A DNA stretch of 64,000 nt from Pseudomonas silesiensis (GCF_001661075.1 NZ_CP014870.1:6101001-6165000), one strand, 5' to 3'; counted from the stretch's first letter, positions 17,703 through 27,974 are shown. Numbers and translations are program-made. Notes: a model not told the origin generated them from the letters alone.

Positions 17703-17857
17703 ACAATCAATCGTTCATGAAAAGGCCGGTGCCGTGCATCGGCTGGCAGGGTGAAGCAGGAGTAAACCTGGCCCAGGACCGGACAACTACAAGACTTACC
17801 GCTGAAAAGCCGGATAATGGCGACCAAATCGTCTAGCCGTTATTCTGGTAATCCCCC

Positions 17858-20062
17858 ATGGAAATCAAGGTCAACTTTCTCGACAACCTTCGACTTGAAG
17901 CCAAGTTCGATGACTTCACGGTGGTGGCCGATCAACCTATCCGCTACAAGGGAGATGGCTCGGCACCGGGTCCGTTCGACTACTTTTTGGCTTCATCGGC
18001 TTTGTGTGCGGCCTATTTCGTGAAGTTGTACTGCGACACTCGCAGCATTCCCACCGAAAACATCCGCTTGTCGCAGAACAACATTGTTGATCCGGAAAAC
18101 CGCTACAACCAGATTTTCAAGATTCAGGTCGAGTTGCCCGCGGACATCTCGGACAAGGACCGCCAAGGCATCCTGCGCTCCATCGACCGTTGCACCGTGA
18201 AAAAAGTGGTGCAAGCCGGGCCTGAGTTTGTGATCGAAGAGGTCGAAAACCTCGACGCCGATGCCCAGGCATTGCTGATGCCTGCCGCCAACTCAGAGGC
18301 GAGCACTTATATTGTCGGCAAGGATCTGCCGCTGGAGCAAACCATTGCCAATATGTCGGCCATCCTGGCGGACCTGGGCATGAAGATTGAAATCGCCTCC
18401 TGGCGCAATATCGTGCCCAATGTGTGGTCGCTGCATATCCGCGATGCGCACTCGCCGATGTGCTTCACCAACGGCAAGGGTTCGACCAAGGAAGGCGCAT
18501 TGGCGTCGGCGTTGGGCGAGTTCATCGAGCGACTCAACTGCAACTTTTTCTACAACGATCAATTCTGGGGCGAAGACATCGCCAACGCCGCGTTTGTGCA
18601 CTACCCGGATGAGCGCTGGTTCAAGCCTGGCCGTAAAGATGCACTGCCGGCGGAAATTCTCGACGAGTACTGCCTGAAGATTTACAACCGCGACGGCGAG
18701 CTGCGTGGCTCCCATCTGATCGACACCAACTCGGGCAACGAAGAGCGCGGCATCTGCACGCTGCCGTACGTGCGCCAGTCGGACGGCGAGGTGGTGTACT
18801 TCCCGTCCAACCTGGTGGAAAACCTGTTCCTGAGCAACGGCATGAGTGCCGGTAACACGCTGGCCGAAGCCCAGGTGCAGTGCCTGTCGGAGATCTTCGA
18901 GCGCGCGGTAAAACGCGAAATCATCGAAGGCGAATTTGCCCTGCCGGATGTGCCGGCCAACGTGCTGGCGAAGTACCCCGGGATCCTGGCCGGTATCCAG
19001 GCGCTGGAGGAACAGGGGTTCCCCGTGCTGGTGAAGGATGCGTCCCTGGGCGGTGAATTCCCGGTGATGTGCGTCACGCTGATGAACCCGCGTACCGGCG
19101 GTGTGTTCGCCTCGTTCGGTGCGCACCCGAGCCTGGAAGTGGCGCTGGAACGCAGCCTGACCGAATTGCTGCAGGGCCGCAGTTTCGAAGGCCTCAACGA
19201 CTTGCCCCAGCCGACGTTTGAAGGCCATGCGGTGACCGAGCCGAACAACTTCGTCGAGCACTTCATTGACTCCAGCGGCGTGGTGTCGTGGCGCTTCTTC
19301 AGCTCGAAGTCGGATTACGAATTCGTGGAGTGGGACTTCTCCGGCCAGGGTGAAAACTCGAATGCCGAGGAAGCCGCGACCTTGTTCGGCATTCTCGAAG
19401 GCATGGGCAAGCAAGTTTACATGGCGGTCTACGAGCATATCGGCGCCAAGGCCTGCCGCATCCTGGTACCGGACTATTCGGAGATTTATCCGGTAGACGA
19501 TCTGATCTGGGACAACACCAACAAAGCGCTGTTCTTCCGCGCCGACATCCTGAACCTGCATCGCCTGGACGAAGACGAACTGCGAGCGCTGGTCGAGCGG
19601 CTGGTGGAAAGCGAGCTGGACGACTACACCGACATCACCAGCTTGATCGGCATCGAATTCGACGACAATACCGCCTGGGGTCAGCTGACGATCCTGGAGT
19701 TGAAGCTGCTGATTTATCTCGCCTTGCAGCAATATGAGGAGGCGAAAGAAGCGGTGGAAATGTTCCTGCAGTACAACGACAACACGGTTGAGCGCGGCTT
19801 GTTCTACCAGGCCATCAACGTGGTGCTGGAGATGAAGCTGGACGAAGACCTGGAACTGCAAGACTACGAGGCCAATTTCCGCCGGATGTTTGGCAACGAG
19901 CGGATGGACGCAGCGATCGGCTCAGTGGACGGCAGCGTGCGCTTCCATGGCTTGACGCCGACCAGCATGAAACTCGAAGGGCTCGACAGGCATCTGCGCC
20001 TGATCGAAAGCTACAAGAAACTGCACTCGGCACGAGCCAATGTGACCGCGTTAACCCGTTAA
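17858..20062 (+). CDS. ycaO: OsmC-YcaO fusion protein
   Basis: A 734-residue two-domain protein. Residues 1-140 are OsmC-like with both family cysteines in place (Cys50 in ASSALCAAYFV and Cys112 in IDRCTVKKVV). Residues about 160-560 are a YcaO ATP-binding domain with the Glu-rich motifs STKEGALASALGEFIERLNC and AEAQVQCLSEIFERAVKREI. The remaining C-terminus is helical, TPR-like, ending before residue 734. E. coli YcaO is a stand-alone protein reported to help RimO methylthiolate ribosomal protein S12. No azoline-peptide precursor or dehydrogenase is beside this gene, so a natural-product role is not supported. Confidence 0.85.
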   Translation: MEIKVNFLDNLRLEAKFDDFTVVADQPIRYKGDGSAPGPFDYFLASSALCAAYFVKLYCDTRSIPTENIRLSQNNIVDPENRYNQIFKIQVELPADISDKDRQGILRSIDRCTVKKVVQAGPEFVIEEVENLDADAQALLMPAANSEASTYIVGKDLPLEQTIANMSAILADLGMKIEIASWRNIVPNVWSLHIRDAHSPMCFTNGKGSTKEGALASALGEFIERLNCNFFYNDQFWGEDIANAAFVHYPDERWFKPGRKDALPAEILDEYCLKIYNRDGELRGSHLIDTNSGNEERGICTLPYVRQSDGEVVYFPSNLVENLFLSNGMSAGNTLAEAQVQCLSEIFERAVKREIIEGEFALPDVPANVLAKYPGILAGIQALEEQGFPVLVKDASLGGEFPVMCVTLMNPRTGGVFASFGAHPSLEVALERSLTELLQGRSFEGLNDLPQPTFEGHAVTEPNNFVEHFIDSSGVVSWRFFSSKSDYEFVEWDFSGQGENSNAEEAATLFGILEGMGKQVYMAVYEHIGAKACRILVPDYSEIYPVDDLIWDNTNKALFFRADILNLHRLDEDELRALVERLVESELDDYTDITSLIGIEFDDNTAWGQLTILELKLLIYLALQQYEEAKEAVEMFLQYNDNTVERGLFYQAINVVLEMKLDEDLELQDYEANFRRMFGNERMDAAIGSVDGSVRFHGLTPTSMKLEGLDRHLRLIESYKKLHSARANVTALTR

Positions 20063-20072
20063 CAGCGCCAAC

Positions 20073-20109
20073 AAAAAAGCGAAGCCAGATTAATGGCTTC
20101 GCTTTTTTT
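20073..20109. terminator. Terminator between ycaO and ssb
   Basis: AAGCGAAGCCA and TGGCTTCGCTT pair, flanked by A-run and T-run on both sides, so it can serve both convergent genes. Confidence 0.85.
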
Positions 20110-20136
20110 ATTTACGGTTCTGAAAAAAACTACGGA

Positions 20137-20664
20137 TCAGAACGGGATATCGTCATCAAAGCTGTCGAAATCCGGAGCTGGTTGCGGCGCGGCCTGCTGT
20201 GGAGGCGGAGCCTGGCGCGACTGTTGTGGAGCCGATTGCTGCGGACGCGGAGCCTGCTGGCGTGGAGCCGGGGCGGACTGCTGGTAGTTATTGCCCCCGC
20301 CTTGTTGGTCGCCCTGTTGTGGACGGCCGCCCAGCAGTTGCATGGTGCCTTGCATATCGACCACGATTTCAGTGGTGTAACGCTTGATGCCGTCTTTTTC
20401 CCACTCGCGGGTCTGCAGTTTGCCTTCGATGTAGACCTGCGAACCTTTACGCAGGTATTCGCCGGCGATTTCCGCCACCTTGCCGAACATCGACACACGG
20501 TGCCATTCGGTTTTCTCGACCTTCTGACCGGTCTGCTTGTCGGTCCACTGTTCGCTGGTCGCCAGACTCAGGTTGGTCACGGCATTACCGTTCGGCAGGT
20601 AGCGAACTTCGGGATCCTGGCCGCAAGTGCCGACCAATATGACTTTGTTAACCCCACGGGCCAT
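20137..20664 (-). CDS. ssb: Single-stranded DNA-binding protein
   Basis: A 175-residue SSB. The OB fold covers about residues 1-108 (start [41 protein letters not shown]). A Gln/Pro/Ala-rich linker follows, and the acidic tip ends DSFDDDIPF, the conserved peptide that recruits repair and replication partners. It coats ssDNA as a tetramer. The start lies 9 bases after the MFS gene, so the two share a transcript, while uvrA diverges further upstream. Confidence 0.97.
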   Translation of the reverse strand: MARGVNKVILVGTCGQDPEVRYLPNGNAVTNLSLATSEQWTDKQTGQKVEKTEWHRVSMFGKVAEIAGEYLRKGSQVYIEGKLQTREWEKDGIKRYTTEIVVDMQGTMQLLGGRPQQGDQQGGGNNYQQSAPAPRQQAPRPQQSAPQQSRQAPPPQQAAPQPAPDFDSFDDDIPF

Positions 20665-20673
20665 AACGTTCTC

Positions 20674-22071
20674 CTAGGCTTCGCACGCTGTCGCGGCCGG
20701 GTTGTTCACCAGACGCTCGAGGGTGGTGCGATCCAATAGTTCTGTGTCCAATTTGATGTAAATGGCCGCTTCATCCGCGACTATCACTGCATCTGTTACC
20801 CCTACGACGGCCATCAGGCGCTCAACCAGACCCGCTTCGCGGATTGCCTCGGGCGACAGCGGCAAGCGCAGGCTCGTGACGTAGGGAGGTTCGCGCATGG
20901 TAACAGCAAAGGCCAACCAGAGGGCAGCCAGCCCGGCGCATCCGAGGAAGACAACCGACAAACCGCCATGCTGGAACATCCAGCCGCCGAGGATCCCGCC
21001 CAACGCCGAACCGAGGAACTGGCTGGTGGAATAAACCCCCATCGCCGTGCCTTTGCCGCCCGCTGGTGAAACCTTGCTGATCAGCGATGGCAATGAAGCT
21101 TCCAGCAAGTTGAACGCGGTGAAGAACACCACCGTCCCGATCACCAGGGCCCGCAAGCTATCGCCGAACTGCCAGAAGAATAGCTCAGTGAGCATCAGCG
21201 TCAGCACCGCGCCCAGTAAAACTCGTTTCATTTTGCGTTTCTTCTCGCCGTAGATGATGAACGGGATCATGGCGAAGAAGGAAATCAGCAGCGCGGTCAG
21301 GTACACCCACCAGTGCTGCTCCTTGGGCAGCCCGGCTTTTTCGACCAGGGCCAGGGGCAATGCAACGAAGCTCGACATCAACATCGCGTGCAACACAAAA
21401 ATGCCCAGGTCCAGGCGCAGCAGGTCCGGATGCTTGAGCGTCGGCAGCAGCGCCTGACGCGCGACGCCGGACTCGCGATGCTGCAGCGGTCCGGTGGAGC
21501 GCGGCACCATGAACATCACGATCAGGATGCCCAACAGCGCCATGCCGCCCGTGGCCAGGAACAGCCCGGACAGACCGAAGGCGCGCGTCAGCAACGGCCC
21601 CACCACCATGGCGACAGCGAACGACAGGCCGATGGTCATGCCGATCATGGCCATGGCCTTTGTCCGGTGCTGTTCACGGGTCAGGTCCGACAATAGCGCC
21701 ATCACCGCCGCTGAAATCGCCCCGGCACCTTGCAGGATGCGTCCGGCGATCACGCCCCAGATCGAATCGGCATTGGCCGCCAGCACGCTGCCGAGGGCAA
21801 AGACGATAAGTCCAACGTAAATCACCGGCCGGCGGCCGATGCGGTCGGAAATGAAACCGAAAGGAATCTGGAAGAGCGCCTGGGTCAGGCCGTAAGCGCC
21901 AATCGCCAGCCCGATGAGGGCCGGGGTCGCTCCCGCCAGATCCATGCCATAGGTCGCCAGTACCGGCAACACCATGAACATGCCAAGCATACGGAACGCG
22001 AACACCAGGGCCAGACCGCTTGCTGCGCGTGTCTCACTGCCACTCATGCGTTCGCTGTGGGGATCGTGCAT
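20674..22071 (-). CDS. YajR-like MFS transporter with C-terminal YAM domain
   Basis: A 465-residue MFS protein with 12 membrane segments (motif A as SDRIGRRPVIYVG in loop 2-3). Unlike ordinary MFS proteins it carries a soluble C-terminal part from about residue 390 (REAGLVERLMAVVGVTDAVI ... YIKLDTELLDRTTLERLVN), matching the ferredoxin-like YAM domain of E. coli YajR. The transported compound is unknown. The pairing with ssb downstream and uvrA divergent upstream is the order I recall in P. aeruginosa (PA4232-PA4234). Confidence 0.85.
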   Translation of the reverse strand: MHDPHSERMSGSETRAASGLALVFAFRMLGMFMVLPVLATYGMDLAGATPALIGLAIGAYGLTQALFQIPFGFISDRIGRRPVIYVGLIVFALGSVLAANADSIWGVIAGRILQGAGAISAAVMALLSDLTREQHRTKAMAMIGMTIGLSFAVAMVVGPLLTRAFGLSGLFLATGGMALLGILIVMFMVPRSTGPLQHRESGVARQALLPTLKHPDLLRLDLGIFVLHAMLMSSFVALPLALVEKAGLPKEQHWWVYLTALLISFFAMIPFIIYGEKKRKMKRVLLGAVLTLMLTELFFWQFGDSLRALVIGTVVFFTAFNLLEASLPSLISKVSPAGGKGTAMGVYSTSQFLGSALGGILGGWMFQHGGLSVVFLGCAGLAALWLAFAVTMREPPYVTSLRLPLSPEAIREAGLVERLMAVVGVTDAVIVADEAAIYIKLDTELLDRTTLERLVNNPAATACEA

Positions 22072-22262
22072 GGAAAAACCTCATGTGAACCGGCGGCGAT
22101 TCTACCAGTCCCATCGATTGACAGGGTATATCGCGACGCTTTGACGCGCTTCGCTGACAGACTCTTCATGTAAGGCAACAATCCGCTCGTTTGATAGTGT
22201 GCATCCATCCAGTATTTGGCCGTATACTCCTACGTTTTCGACGCCCGCCAAGCGAGGCCACT

Positions 22263-25097
22263 TTGGACAAGATCCTGATTCGTGGGGCCCGAACCCACAA
22301 CCTGAAGAACATCGACCTGACCCTGCCACGGGACAAACTGATCGTTATCACCGGCCTGTCCGGATCCGGCAAATCGTCCTTGGCCTTCGACACGCTGTAC
22401 GCTGAAGGCCAGCGCCGCTACGTCGAATCGCTTTCGGCCTACGCCCGGCAGTTTCTGTCGATGATGGAAAAACCGGACGTCGACACCATAGAAGGTTTGT
22501 CGCCAGCCATCTCCATCGAACAGAAATCGACCTCGCACAACCCGCGCTCGACGGTCGGCACCATCACTGAAATCTACGACTACCTGCGCCTGCTCTACGC
22601 TCGCGTGGGAATTCCCCGCTGCCCGGATCACGACATTCCGCTGGAAGCCCAGACCGTCAGCCAGATGGTCGACCTGGTCCTGGCGCAACCGGAGGGCAGC
22701 AAGCTGATGCTGCTGGCCCCGGTGATCCGCGAGCGTAAAGGCGAACACCTGTCGGTTTTCGAAGAGCTGCGCGCACAAGGCTTCGTGCGGGCCCGGGTCA
22801 ACGGCAGGCTGTGCGAGCTGGACGAGTTGCCGAAGCTGGATAAACAGAAGAAGCACACGATCGATGTGGTGGTCGACCGTTTCAAAGTGCGCGCCGATCT
22901 GCAACAGCGTCTGGCCGAGTCGTTCGAGACCGCGCTGAAGCTGGCGGACGGCATCGCCCTGGTGGCGCCGATGGACGACGAGCCGGGCGAAGAGATCATC
23001 TTCTCCGCGCGCTTCGCCTGCCCGATCTGCGGCCACGCCATCAGCGAGCTCGAACCCAAGCTGTTCTCTTTCAACAACCCGGCCGGTGCTTGCCCGACGT
23101 GTGATGGCCTGGGCGTTAAACAGTTCTTCGACATCAAGCGACTGGTCAATGGCGAACTGACCCTGGCCGAGGGTGCGATACGCGGCTGGGACAGGCGCAA
23201 CGTCTATTACTTCCAGATGCTCGGGTCGCTGGCCTCGCACTATAAATTCAGCCTGGAAGTGCCGTTCAACGAACTGCCGGCGGATCAGCAGAAATTCATC
23301 CTGCATGGCAGCGGTTCGCAGAACGTCGATTTCAAGTATCTGAATGACCGTGGCGACATCGTCAAACGCTCGCACCCCTTCGAAGGCATCGTGCCGAACC
23401 TGGAACGTCGCTACCGCGAAACCGAGTCAGCTTCGGTCCGTGAGGAACTGGCCAAGTTCCTCAGCACCCAGCCTTGCCCGGATTGCCGCGGTACCCGCCT
23501 GCGTCGCGAAGCGCGGCACGTTTGGGTCGGTGAGAAAACGCTGCCGGCGGTGACCAATCTGCCGATCGGCGATGCCTGTGAGTATTTCGGCGTGCTGAAG
23601 CTGACTGGCCGCCGCGGCGAAATTGCCGACAAGATCCTCAAGGAAATCCGCGAGCGCCTGCAGTTCCTGGTCAACGTGGGTCTTGATTATCTATCGCTGG
23701 ATCGCAGTGCGGATACGCTGTCCGGCGGTGAGGCCCAGCGAATTCGTCTGGCCAGCCAGATCGGTGCCGGCCTGGTGGGAGTTCTGTACATCCTCGATGA
23801 GCCGTCGATTGGTTTGCATCAGCGCGATAACGATCGCCTGCTCGGCACCCTCAAGCACCTGCGGGACATTGGCAACACGGTGATCGTGGTCGAGCACGAC
23901 GAAGATGCGATTCGCCTGGCCGACTACGTGGTCGACATTGGCCCCGGCGCTGGCGTGCACGGCGGGCATATCGTCGCCGAAGGCACACCGGCCGAGGTCA
24001 TGGCTCACCCTGACTCGCTGACGGGCAAGTATCTGTCGGGACGGGTGAAGATCGCCGTTCCCGCCAAACGCACACCGCGTAATAAAAAGCTGTCGCTGTC
24101 ACTCAAGGGCGCGCGCGGAAATAACCTGCGCGATGTCGACCTGGACATCCCGATCGGCCTGCTCACCTGCGTGACCGGCGTGTCCGGTTCGGGCAAGTCG
24201 ACGCTGATCAACAACACGCTGTTTCCATTGAGCGCCACGGCACTCAACGGTGCCACGACCCTGGAGGCTGCCGCCCACGACAGCATCAAGGGCCTCGAGC
24301 ATCTGGACAAGGTGGTCGACATCGACCAGAGCCCGATCGGGCGTACGCCGCGCTCCAACCCGGCAACCTACACCGGGCTGTTCACGCCGATTCGCGAACT
24401 GTTCGCCGGCGTGCCGGAATCCCGCTCGCGCGGGTACGGTCCAGGGCGCTTTTCTTTCAACGTGAAGGGCGGGCGCTGCGAGGCCTGTCAGGGCGATGGC
24501 CTGATCAAGGTAGAGATGCACTTCCTGCCGGACATCTATGTCCCGTGCGACGTCTGCAAGAGCAAGCGCTACAACCGCGAAACGCTGGAGATCAAGTACA
24601 AGGGCAAGAGCATCCACGAAACCCTGGAGATGACCATCGAGGAAGCCCGGGTGTTCTTCGACGCGGTGCCGGCGTTGGCGCGCAAGCTTCAGACGCTGAT
24701 GGATGTGGGCCTGTCGTACATCAAGCTGGGGCAATCGGCGACTACGCTATCGGGTGGTGAAGCCCAGCGGGTGAAACTGTCCCGCGAGCTGTCCAAACGC
24801 GATACCGGCAAGACCTTGTACATCCTCGATGAGCCGACCACCGGCCTGCACTTCGCGGATATCCAGCAACTGCTCGACGTGCTGCATCGTCTGCGCGACC
24901 ACGGCAATACCGTGGTGGTCATCGAGCACAACCTCGACGTGATCAAGACAGCCGACTGGTTGGTGGACCTGGGGCCGGAAGGCGGTTCCAAGGGCGGGCA
25001 GATCATTGCTGTCGGCACGCCGGAGGAAGTGTCGGAGATGAAGCAATCGCATACCGGCTTCTATCTCAAGCCGCTGCTGGAGCGCGACAGGGCCTGA
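22263..25097 (+). CDS. uvrA: Excinuclease ABC subunit A
   Basis: A 944-residue UvrA, close to the 940 of E. coli. Two ABC ATPase halves are clear: Walker [17 protein letters not shown] and [15 protein letters not shown], signature [12 protein letters not shown] and [12 protein letters not shown], and Walker [11 protein letters not shown] and [10 protein letters not shown]. Zinc modules are CPICGHAI...CPTCDG and CEACQGDG...CDVCKS. I start at TTG 22263 because the family begins with [16 protein letters not shown] there and a GAGG lies upstream; a longer in-frame start adds 24 unrelated residues. It recognises bulky DNA damage in nucleotide excision repair with UvrB. No convincing LexA box is seen upstream. 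Confidence 0.97.
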   Translation: MDKILIRGARTHNLKNIDLTLPRDKLIVITGLSGSGKSSLAFDTLYAEGQRRYVESLSAYARQFLSMMEKPDVDTIEGLSPAISIEQKSTSHNPRSTVGTITEIYDYLRLLYARVGIPRCPDHDIPLEAQTVSQMVDLVLAQPEGSKLMLLAPVIRERKGEHLSVFEELRAQGFVRARVNGRLCELDELPKLDKQKKHTIDVVVDRFKVRADLQQRLAESFETALKLADGIALVAPMDDEPGEEIIFSARFACPICGHAISELEPKLFSFNNPAGACPTCDGLGVKQFFDIKRLVNGELTLAEGAIRGWDRRNVYYFQMLGSLASHYKFSLEVPFNELPADQQKFILHGSGSQNVDFKYLNDRGDIVKRSHPFEGIVPNLERRYRETESASVREELAKFLSTQPCPDCRGTRLRREARHVWVGEKTLPAVTNLPIGDACEYFGVLKLTGRRGEIADKILKEIRERLQFLVNVGLDYLSLDRSADTLSGGEAQRIRLASQIGAGLVGVLYILDEPSIGLHQRDNDRLLGTLKHLRDIGNTVIVVEHDEDAIRLADYVVDIGPGAGVHGGHIVAEGTPAEVMAHPDSLTGKYLSGRVKIAVPAKRTPRNKKLSLSLKGARGNNLRDVDLDIPIGLLTCVTGVSGSGKSTLINNTLFPLSATALNGATTLEAAAHDSIKGLEHLDKVVDIDQSPIGRTPRSNPATYTGLFTPIRELFAGVPESRSRGYGPGRFSFNVKGGRCEACQGDGLIKVEMHFLPDIYVPCDVCKSKRYNRETLEIKYKGKSIHETLEMTIEEARVFFDAVPALARKLQTLMDVGLSYIKLGQSATTLSGGEAQRVKLSRELSKRDTGKTLYILDEPTTGLHFADIQQLLDVLHRLRDHGNTVVVIEHNLDVIKTADWLVDLGPEGGSKGGQIIAVGTPEEVSEMKQSHTGFYLKPLLERDRA

Positions 25098-25110
25098 ATC
25101 AAGGCCCATG

Positions 25111-25149
25111 AAAAAGCCCCTGTCACTTTGTCGGTGACAGGGGCTTTTT
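25111..25149 (+). terminator. Terminator after uvrA
   Basis: AAAAAGCCCCTGTCAC and its reverse complement GTGACAGGGGCTTTTT pair around a 7-base loop, ending in T. Confidence 0.93.
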
Positions 25150-25159
25150 GTTAAGAACC

Positions 25160-25226
25160 TGCAGGAGCCAAGCTTGCTGGCGATAGCGGTCTCATGGACG
25201 CCTTCGCCGGCAAGCCGGGCTCCTAC
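25160..25226. repeat. REP inverted pair, diverged
   Basis: TGCAGGAGCCAAGCTTGCTG on the left and CGCCGGCAAGCCGGGCTCCT on the right. Both copies carry mismatches to the GCCGGC subfamily core. It lies between the convergent uvrA and ferritin genes. Confidence 0.75.
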
Positions 25227-25238
25227 GGTTCCGCGGCA

Positions 25239-25703
25239 TCAGAACTGCGATTGCAGGTAATTCTCCAGCCCGATCAACTTGATCAGACCCAACTGCTTCT
25301 CCAGCCAGTAGGTGTGATCTTCTTCGGTATCATTCAGCTGAATACGCAGCATCTCGCGACTGACGTAGTCCTTGTGCTGCTCGCAAAGCTCGATGCCCTT
25401 GCAGAGTGCCGCGCGCACTTTGTATTCCAGGCGCAGGTCGGCAGCCAGCATGTCGGGCACGGTGGTGCCGACATCCAGGTCGTCCGGACGCATACGCGGG
25501 GTGCCTTCGAGCATCAGGATCCGGCGCATCAGCGCATCGGCATGCCCTGCTTCTTCTTCCATCTCGTGGTTGATACGTTCGTAGAGCTCGGTGAAACCCC
25601 AGTCCTCGTACATCCGCGAATGGATGAAATATTGATCACGCGCCGCCAGTTCGCCGGTCAGCAACGTGTTGAGGTAATCGATTACGTCTGGGTGGCCTTG
25701 CAT
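25239..25703 (-). CDS. ftnA: Bacterioferritin-like ferritin without the haem-ligand Met (FtnA/BfrA type)
   Basis: A 154-residue four-helix iron-storage protein. Ferroxidase ligands are present at Glu18 ([12 protein letters not shown]), Glu51 and His54 (EEEAGHAD), with later helix ligands around LRLEYKV and DTEEDHTYW. Aligned to E. coli Bfr, the haem-binding Met52 is Ala52 here. The protein therefore fits the haem-free ferritin that lies beside katA in P. aeruginosa (first called bfrA, now FtnA). The ATG at 25703 is used; an in-frame start at 25745 would add 14 residues not found in the family. It is downstream of katA on the same strand. Confidence 0.85.
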   Translation of the reverse strand: MQGHPDVIDYLNTLLTGELAARDQYFIHSRMYEDWGFTELYERINHEMEEEAGHADALMRRILMLEGTPRMRPDDLDVGTTVPDMLAADLRLEYKVRAALCKGIELCEQHKDYVSREMLRIQLNDTEEDHTYWLEKQLGLIKLIGLENYLQSQF

Positions 25704-25816
25704 CGCCCTACATCTCCCTGCCTGAAAGTCTGTAGTTTGAACCAATGAGGCTGATTGGTCACTTCGTTTGCGCGATAAAAGCGAAGATATTCTGAGAAAA
25801 GCAGCTTAAATAACGC

Positions 25817-25841
25817 AAAAACCGCCCAAATGAGGGCGGTT
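25817..25841 (-). terminator. Terminator after katA
   Basis: On the minus strand AACCGCCCTCATTTGGGCGG is followed by a T-run: a 7-base GC stem with a 6-base loop. It separates katA from the ferritin gene, which lies 114 bases further on. Confidence 0.8.
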
Positions 25842-25852
25842 CTGCTTCTCGT

Positions 25853-27307
25853 TTAGACTTCGTTAAGCTGTACGCCCAACGCCTGTGCGATTGCTTCTCC
25901 ATACGCCTGATCGGCCCTGAAGAAATGCTGCAATTGTTGGTCAATCACATCACCGGAGACACCTGCCATGGCTCCGGCAATGTTGTTTACCAGCAGGCTT
26001 TTCTGCTCGGTGCTCATCAAACGGAACAGCGCACCGGCGTGGCTGTAGTAATCGGTATCTTCGCGGTGATCGTAACGATCCGCTGCACCGCTGAGGGCCA
26101 GGGCGGGCTCGGCGTAACGAGTCACTTGCTTCGGCGATTCGACGTAGCTGTTGGGTTCATAGTTAGGTGCCGCACCGCCATTGGCGCCGAACGCCATCGA
26201 CCCATCACGCTGGTAGCTGTTAACCGGACTGCGCGGCGCGTTCACCGGCAGTTGCTGGTGGTTGGTGCCGATACGGTAGCGATGCGCATCCGCGTAAGCG
26301 AACACCCGACCTTGCAGCATGCGGTCTGGCGACAGCCCGACCCCGGGCACCATGTTGCTTGGACCGAATGCCGCCTGCTCCACTTCTGCGAAGTAATTCA
26401 GTGGATTGCGGTTGAGTTCCAGCTCGCCGACTTCGATCAGCGGAAATTCTTTCTGCGACCAGGTCTTGGTCACGTCGAAAGGGTTCTCATAGTGCGCCGC
26501 GGCTTGAGACTCGGTCATGATCTGAATACACACCCGCCATTTCGGAAAATCACCGCGCTCGATCGCCTCGAACAGGTCACGCTGTGCGTAATCTGGATCG
26601 GTACCGGCCAAGCGTGCCGCCTCAGCCGGCGCCAGGTTCTTGATCCCTTGTTGGGTCTTGTAGTGCCATTTCACCCAGTGCCGCTCGCCATTGGCGCTGA
26701 TCAGGCTGTAGGTGTGGCTACCGAAGCCGTGCATGTGACGATAGCCGTCAGGAATGCCGCGGTCCGAGAACAGGATCGTCACCTGGTGCAGCGCCTCGGG
26801 GGAGTGCGACCAGAAGTCCCACATCATCTGCGCGCTTTTCAGGTTGCTTTGCGGCAAGCGCTTTTGGGTGTGGATAAAGTCCGGGAATTTGAGGGGATCA
26901 CGGATGAAGAATACGGGCGTGTTGTTGCCGACAATGTCCCAGTTACCTTCCTCGGTATAGAACTTCAGGGCGAAGCCGCGCGGGTCGCGCTCGGTGTCGG
27001 CTGAACCGCGCTCCCCGCCGACGGTGGAAAACCGCAGGAAGGTTGGGGTTTGCTTGCCAACGGACTCAAACAGCTTGGCGCTGGTGTACTCGGTGATGTC
27101 GCGTGTCACAGTGAACGTACCGTAAGCACCCGAGCCTTTGGCGTGCACACGACGCTCAGGAATGTTTTCACGGTTGAAGTGGGCAAGCTTCTCGATCAGG
27201 TGGAAGTCGTCGAGCAGCAGCGGGCCTCGAGGGCCGGCGGAACGGGAATTCTGGTTATCGGCGACAGGAGCGCCACTGGCGGTGGTAAGCGTTTTACTTT
27301 GGCTCAT
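25853..27307 (-). CDS. katA: Monofunctional haem catalase
   Basis: A 484-residue small-subunit catalase. The catalytic His55 is in [12 protein letters not shown], the distal Asn in [11 protein letters not shown], the proximal haem Tyr in [15 protein letters not shown], and the family signature includes [20 protein letters not shown]. It has no signal peptide, so it acts in the cytoplasm, breaking hydrogen peroxide into water and oxygen. It stands before the ferritin gene, a sensible pairing because iron storage and peroxide removal both limit Fenton chemistry. Length and clear NADPH-site sequence fit clade 3 enzymes. Confidence 0.95.
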   Translation of the reverse strand: MSQSKTLTTASGAPVADNQNSRSAGPRGPLLLDDFHLIEKLAHFNRENIPERRVHAKGSGAYGTFTVTRDITEYTSAKLFESVGKQTPTFLRFSTVGGERGSADTERDPRGFALKFYTEEGNWDIVGNNTPVFFIRDPLKFPDFIHTQKRLPQSNLKSAQMMWDFWSHSPEALHQVTILFSDRGIPDGYRHMHGFGSHTYSLISANGERHWVKWHYKTQQGIKNLAPAEAARLAGTDPDYAQRDLFEAIERGDFPKWRVCIQIMTESQAAAHYENPFDVTKTWSQKEFPLIEVGELELNRNPLNYFAEVEQAAFGPSNMVPGVGLSPDRMLQGRVFAYADAHRYRIGTNHQQLPVNAPRSPVNSYQRDGSMAFGANGGAAPNYEPNSYVESPKQVTRYAEPALALSGAADRYDHREDTDYYSHAGALFRLMSTEQKSLLVNNIAGAMAGVSGDVIDQQLQHFFRADQAYGEAIAQALGVQLNEV

Positions 27308-27361
27308 GCGATCTCATCCTTTGTCAGTCTTGAACTGCCGGCTAATCGGCTTGGGACGGAG

Positions 27362-27426
27362 TATTGACCATTGATCAGGAAAGCTACCAATTTATTAAGT
27401 CGCAGAGATCAATAGAAAAATACTAC
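27362..27426 (-). promoter_or_regulatory. Possible katA promoter with OxyR-like half site
   Basis: On the minus strand a weak pair TTGGTA - 17 - TCAATA lies at 27390-27362. Upstream, at 27426-27412, is GTAG-N7-CTAT, which resembles half of the OxyR consensus ATAG-N7-CTAT. The second half site is poor. OxyR control of katA is known in pseudomonads; the site here is a guess. Confidence 0.35.
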
Positions 27427-27500
27427 CAATCATCCCGTTCGCATAATGACGGCATGAATCGCAGGAGAGCTTGTACAGATCGCGCGTTTCTCACAGACAC

Positions 27501-27525
27501 AAAAAACCGGGCGCTAGGCCCGGTT
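27501..27525 (-). terminator. Terminator at the end of the alpha operon (after rplQ)
   Basis: On the minus strand AACCGGGCC-TAGC-GCCCGGTT is followed by TTTT. It is about 20 bases beyond the rplQ stop. Confidence 0.9.
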
Positions 27526-27545
27526 CTTTGTTTCAGACTGACGTC

Positions 27546-27932
27546 TTACTCAGCGGATACAGCTTCACCACCGGCAGGACGATCAACCAACTCGACGTAC
27601 GCCATAGGCGCGTTGTCGCCAGTGCGGAAGCCGCACTTGAGGATGCGCAGGTAGCCACCCTCACGGGTAGCGTAACGCTTGCCCAGGTCGTTGAAGAGCT
27701 TACCAACGATAGCTTTCGAACGAGTACGGTCGAAAGCCAGACGGCGGTTAGCCAGGCTGTCTGTCTTGGCCAAAGTGATCAGCGGCTCAGCAACGCGACG
27801 CAGTTCTTTAGCTTTCGGCAGTGTAGTTTTGATCAGCTCGTGCTCGAACAGCGACACTGCCATGTTTTGAAACATGGCCTTGCGGTGCGAGCTAGTGCGG
27901 CTCAGGTGACGACCACTTTTACGATGACGCAT
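27546..27932 (-). CDS. rplQ: 50S ribosomal protein L17
   Basis: 128 residues, beginning [20 protein letters not shown], the hallmark of L17, with the bacterial-length C-terminus. Last gene of the alpha operon, 42 bases after rpoA, followed by a strong terminator. It binds 23S rRNA in the large subunit. Confidence 0.98.
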   Translation of the reverse strand: MRHRKSGRHLSRTSSHRKAMFQNMAVSLFEHELIKTTLPKAKELRRVAEPLITLAKTDSLANRRLAFDRTRSKAIVGKLFNDLGKRYATREGGYLRILKCGFRTGDNAPMAYVELVDRPAGGEAVSAE

Positions 27933-27974
27933 GGTTCATTCCTTACCAAACACAACGTTCGGTGATTACGACGA

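Noticed and set aside
18293..19861. 522-codon minus-strand frame inside ycaO
   Set aside because: It is an antisense shadow of the YcaO domain; the plus-strand protein has clear family motifs throughout.
17858..20062. YcaO gene as part of an azoline-containing peptide (RiPP) cluster
   Set aside because: No precursor peptide, E1-like partner, TfuA or transporter lies next to it, and the OsmC fusion and size fit the house-keeping YcaO group.
22200..22245. AGTAT-N8-ATACT inverted repeat in the uvrA upstream region as a possible LexA box
   Set aside because: The gammaproteobacterial SOS box needs CTGT-N8-ACAG; the outer bases here do not match, so SOS control cannot be claimed.
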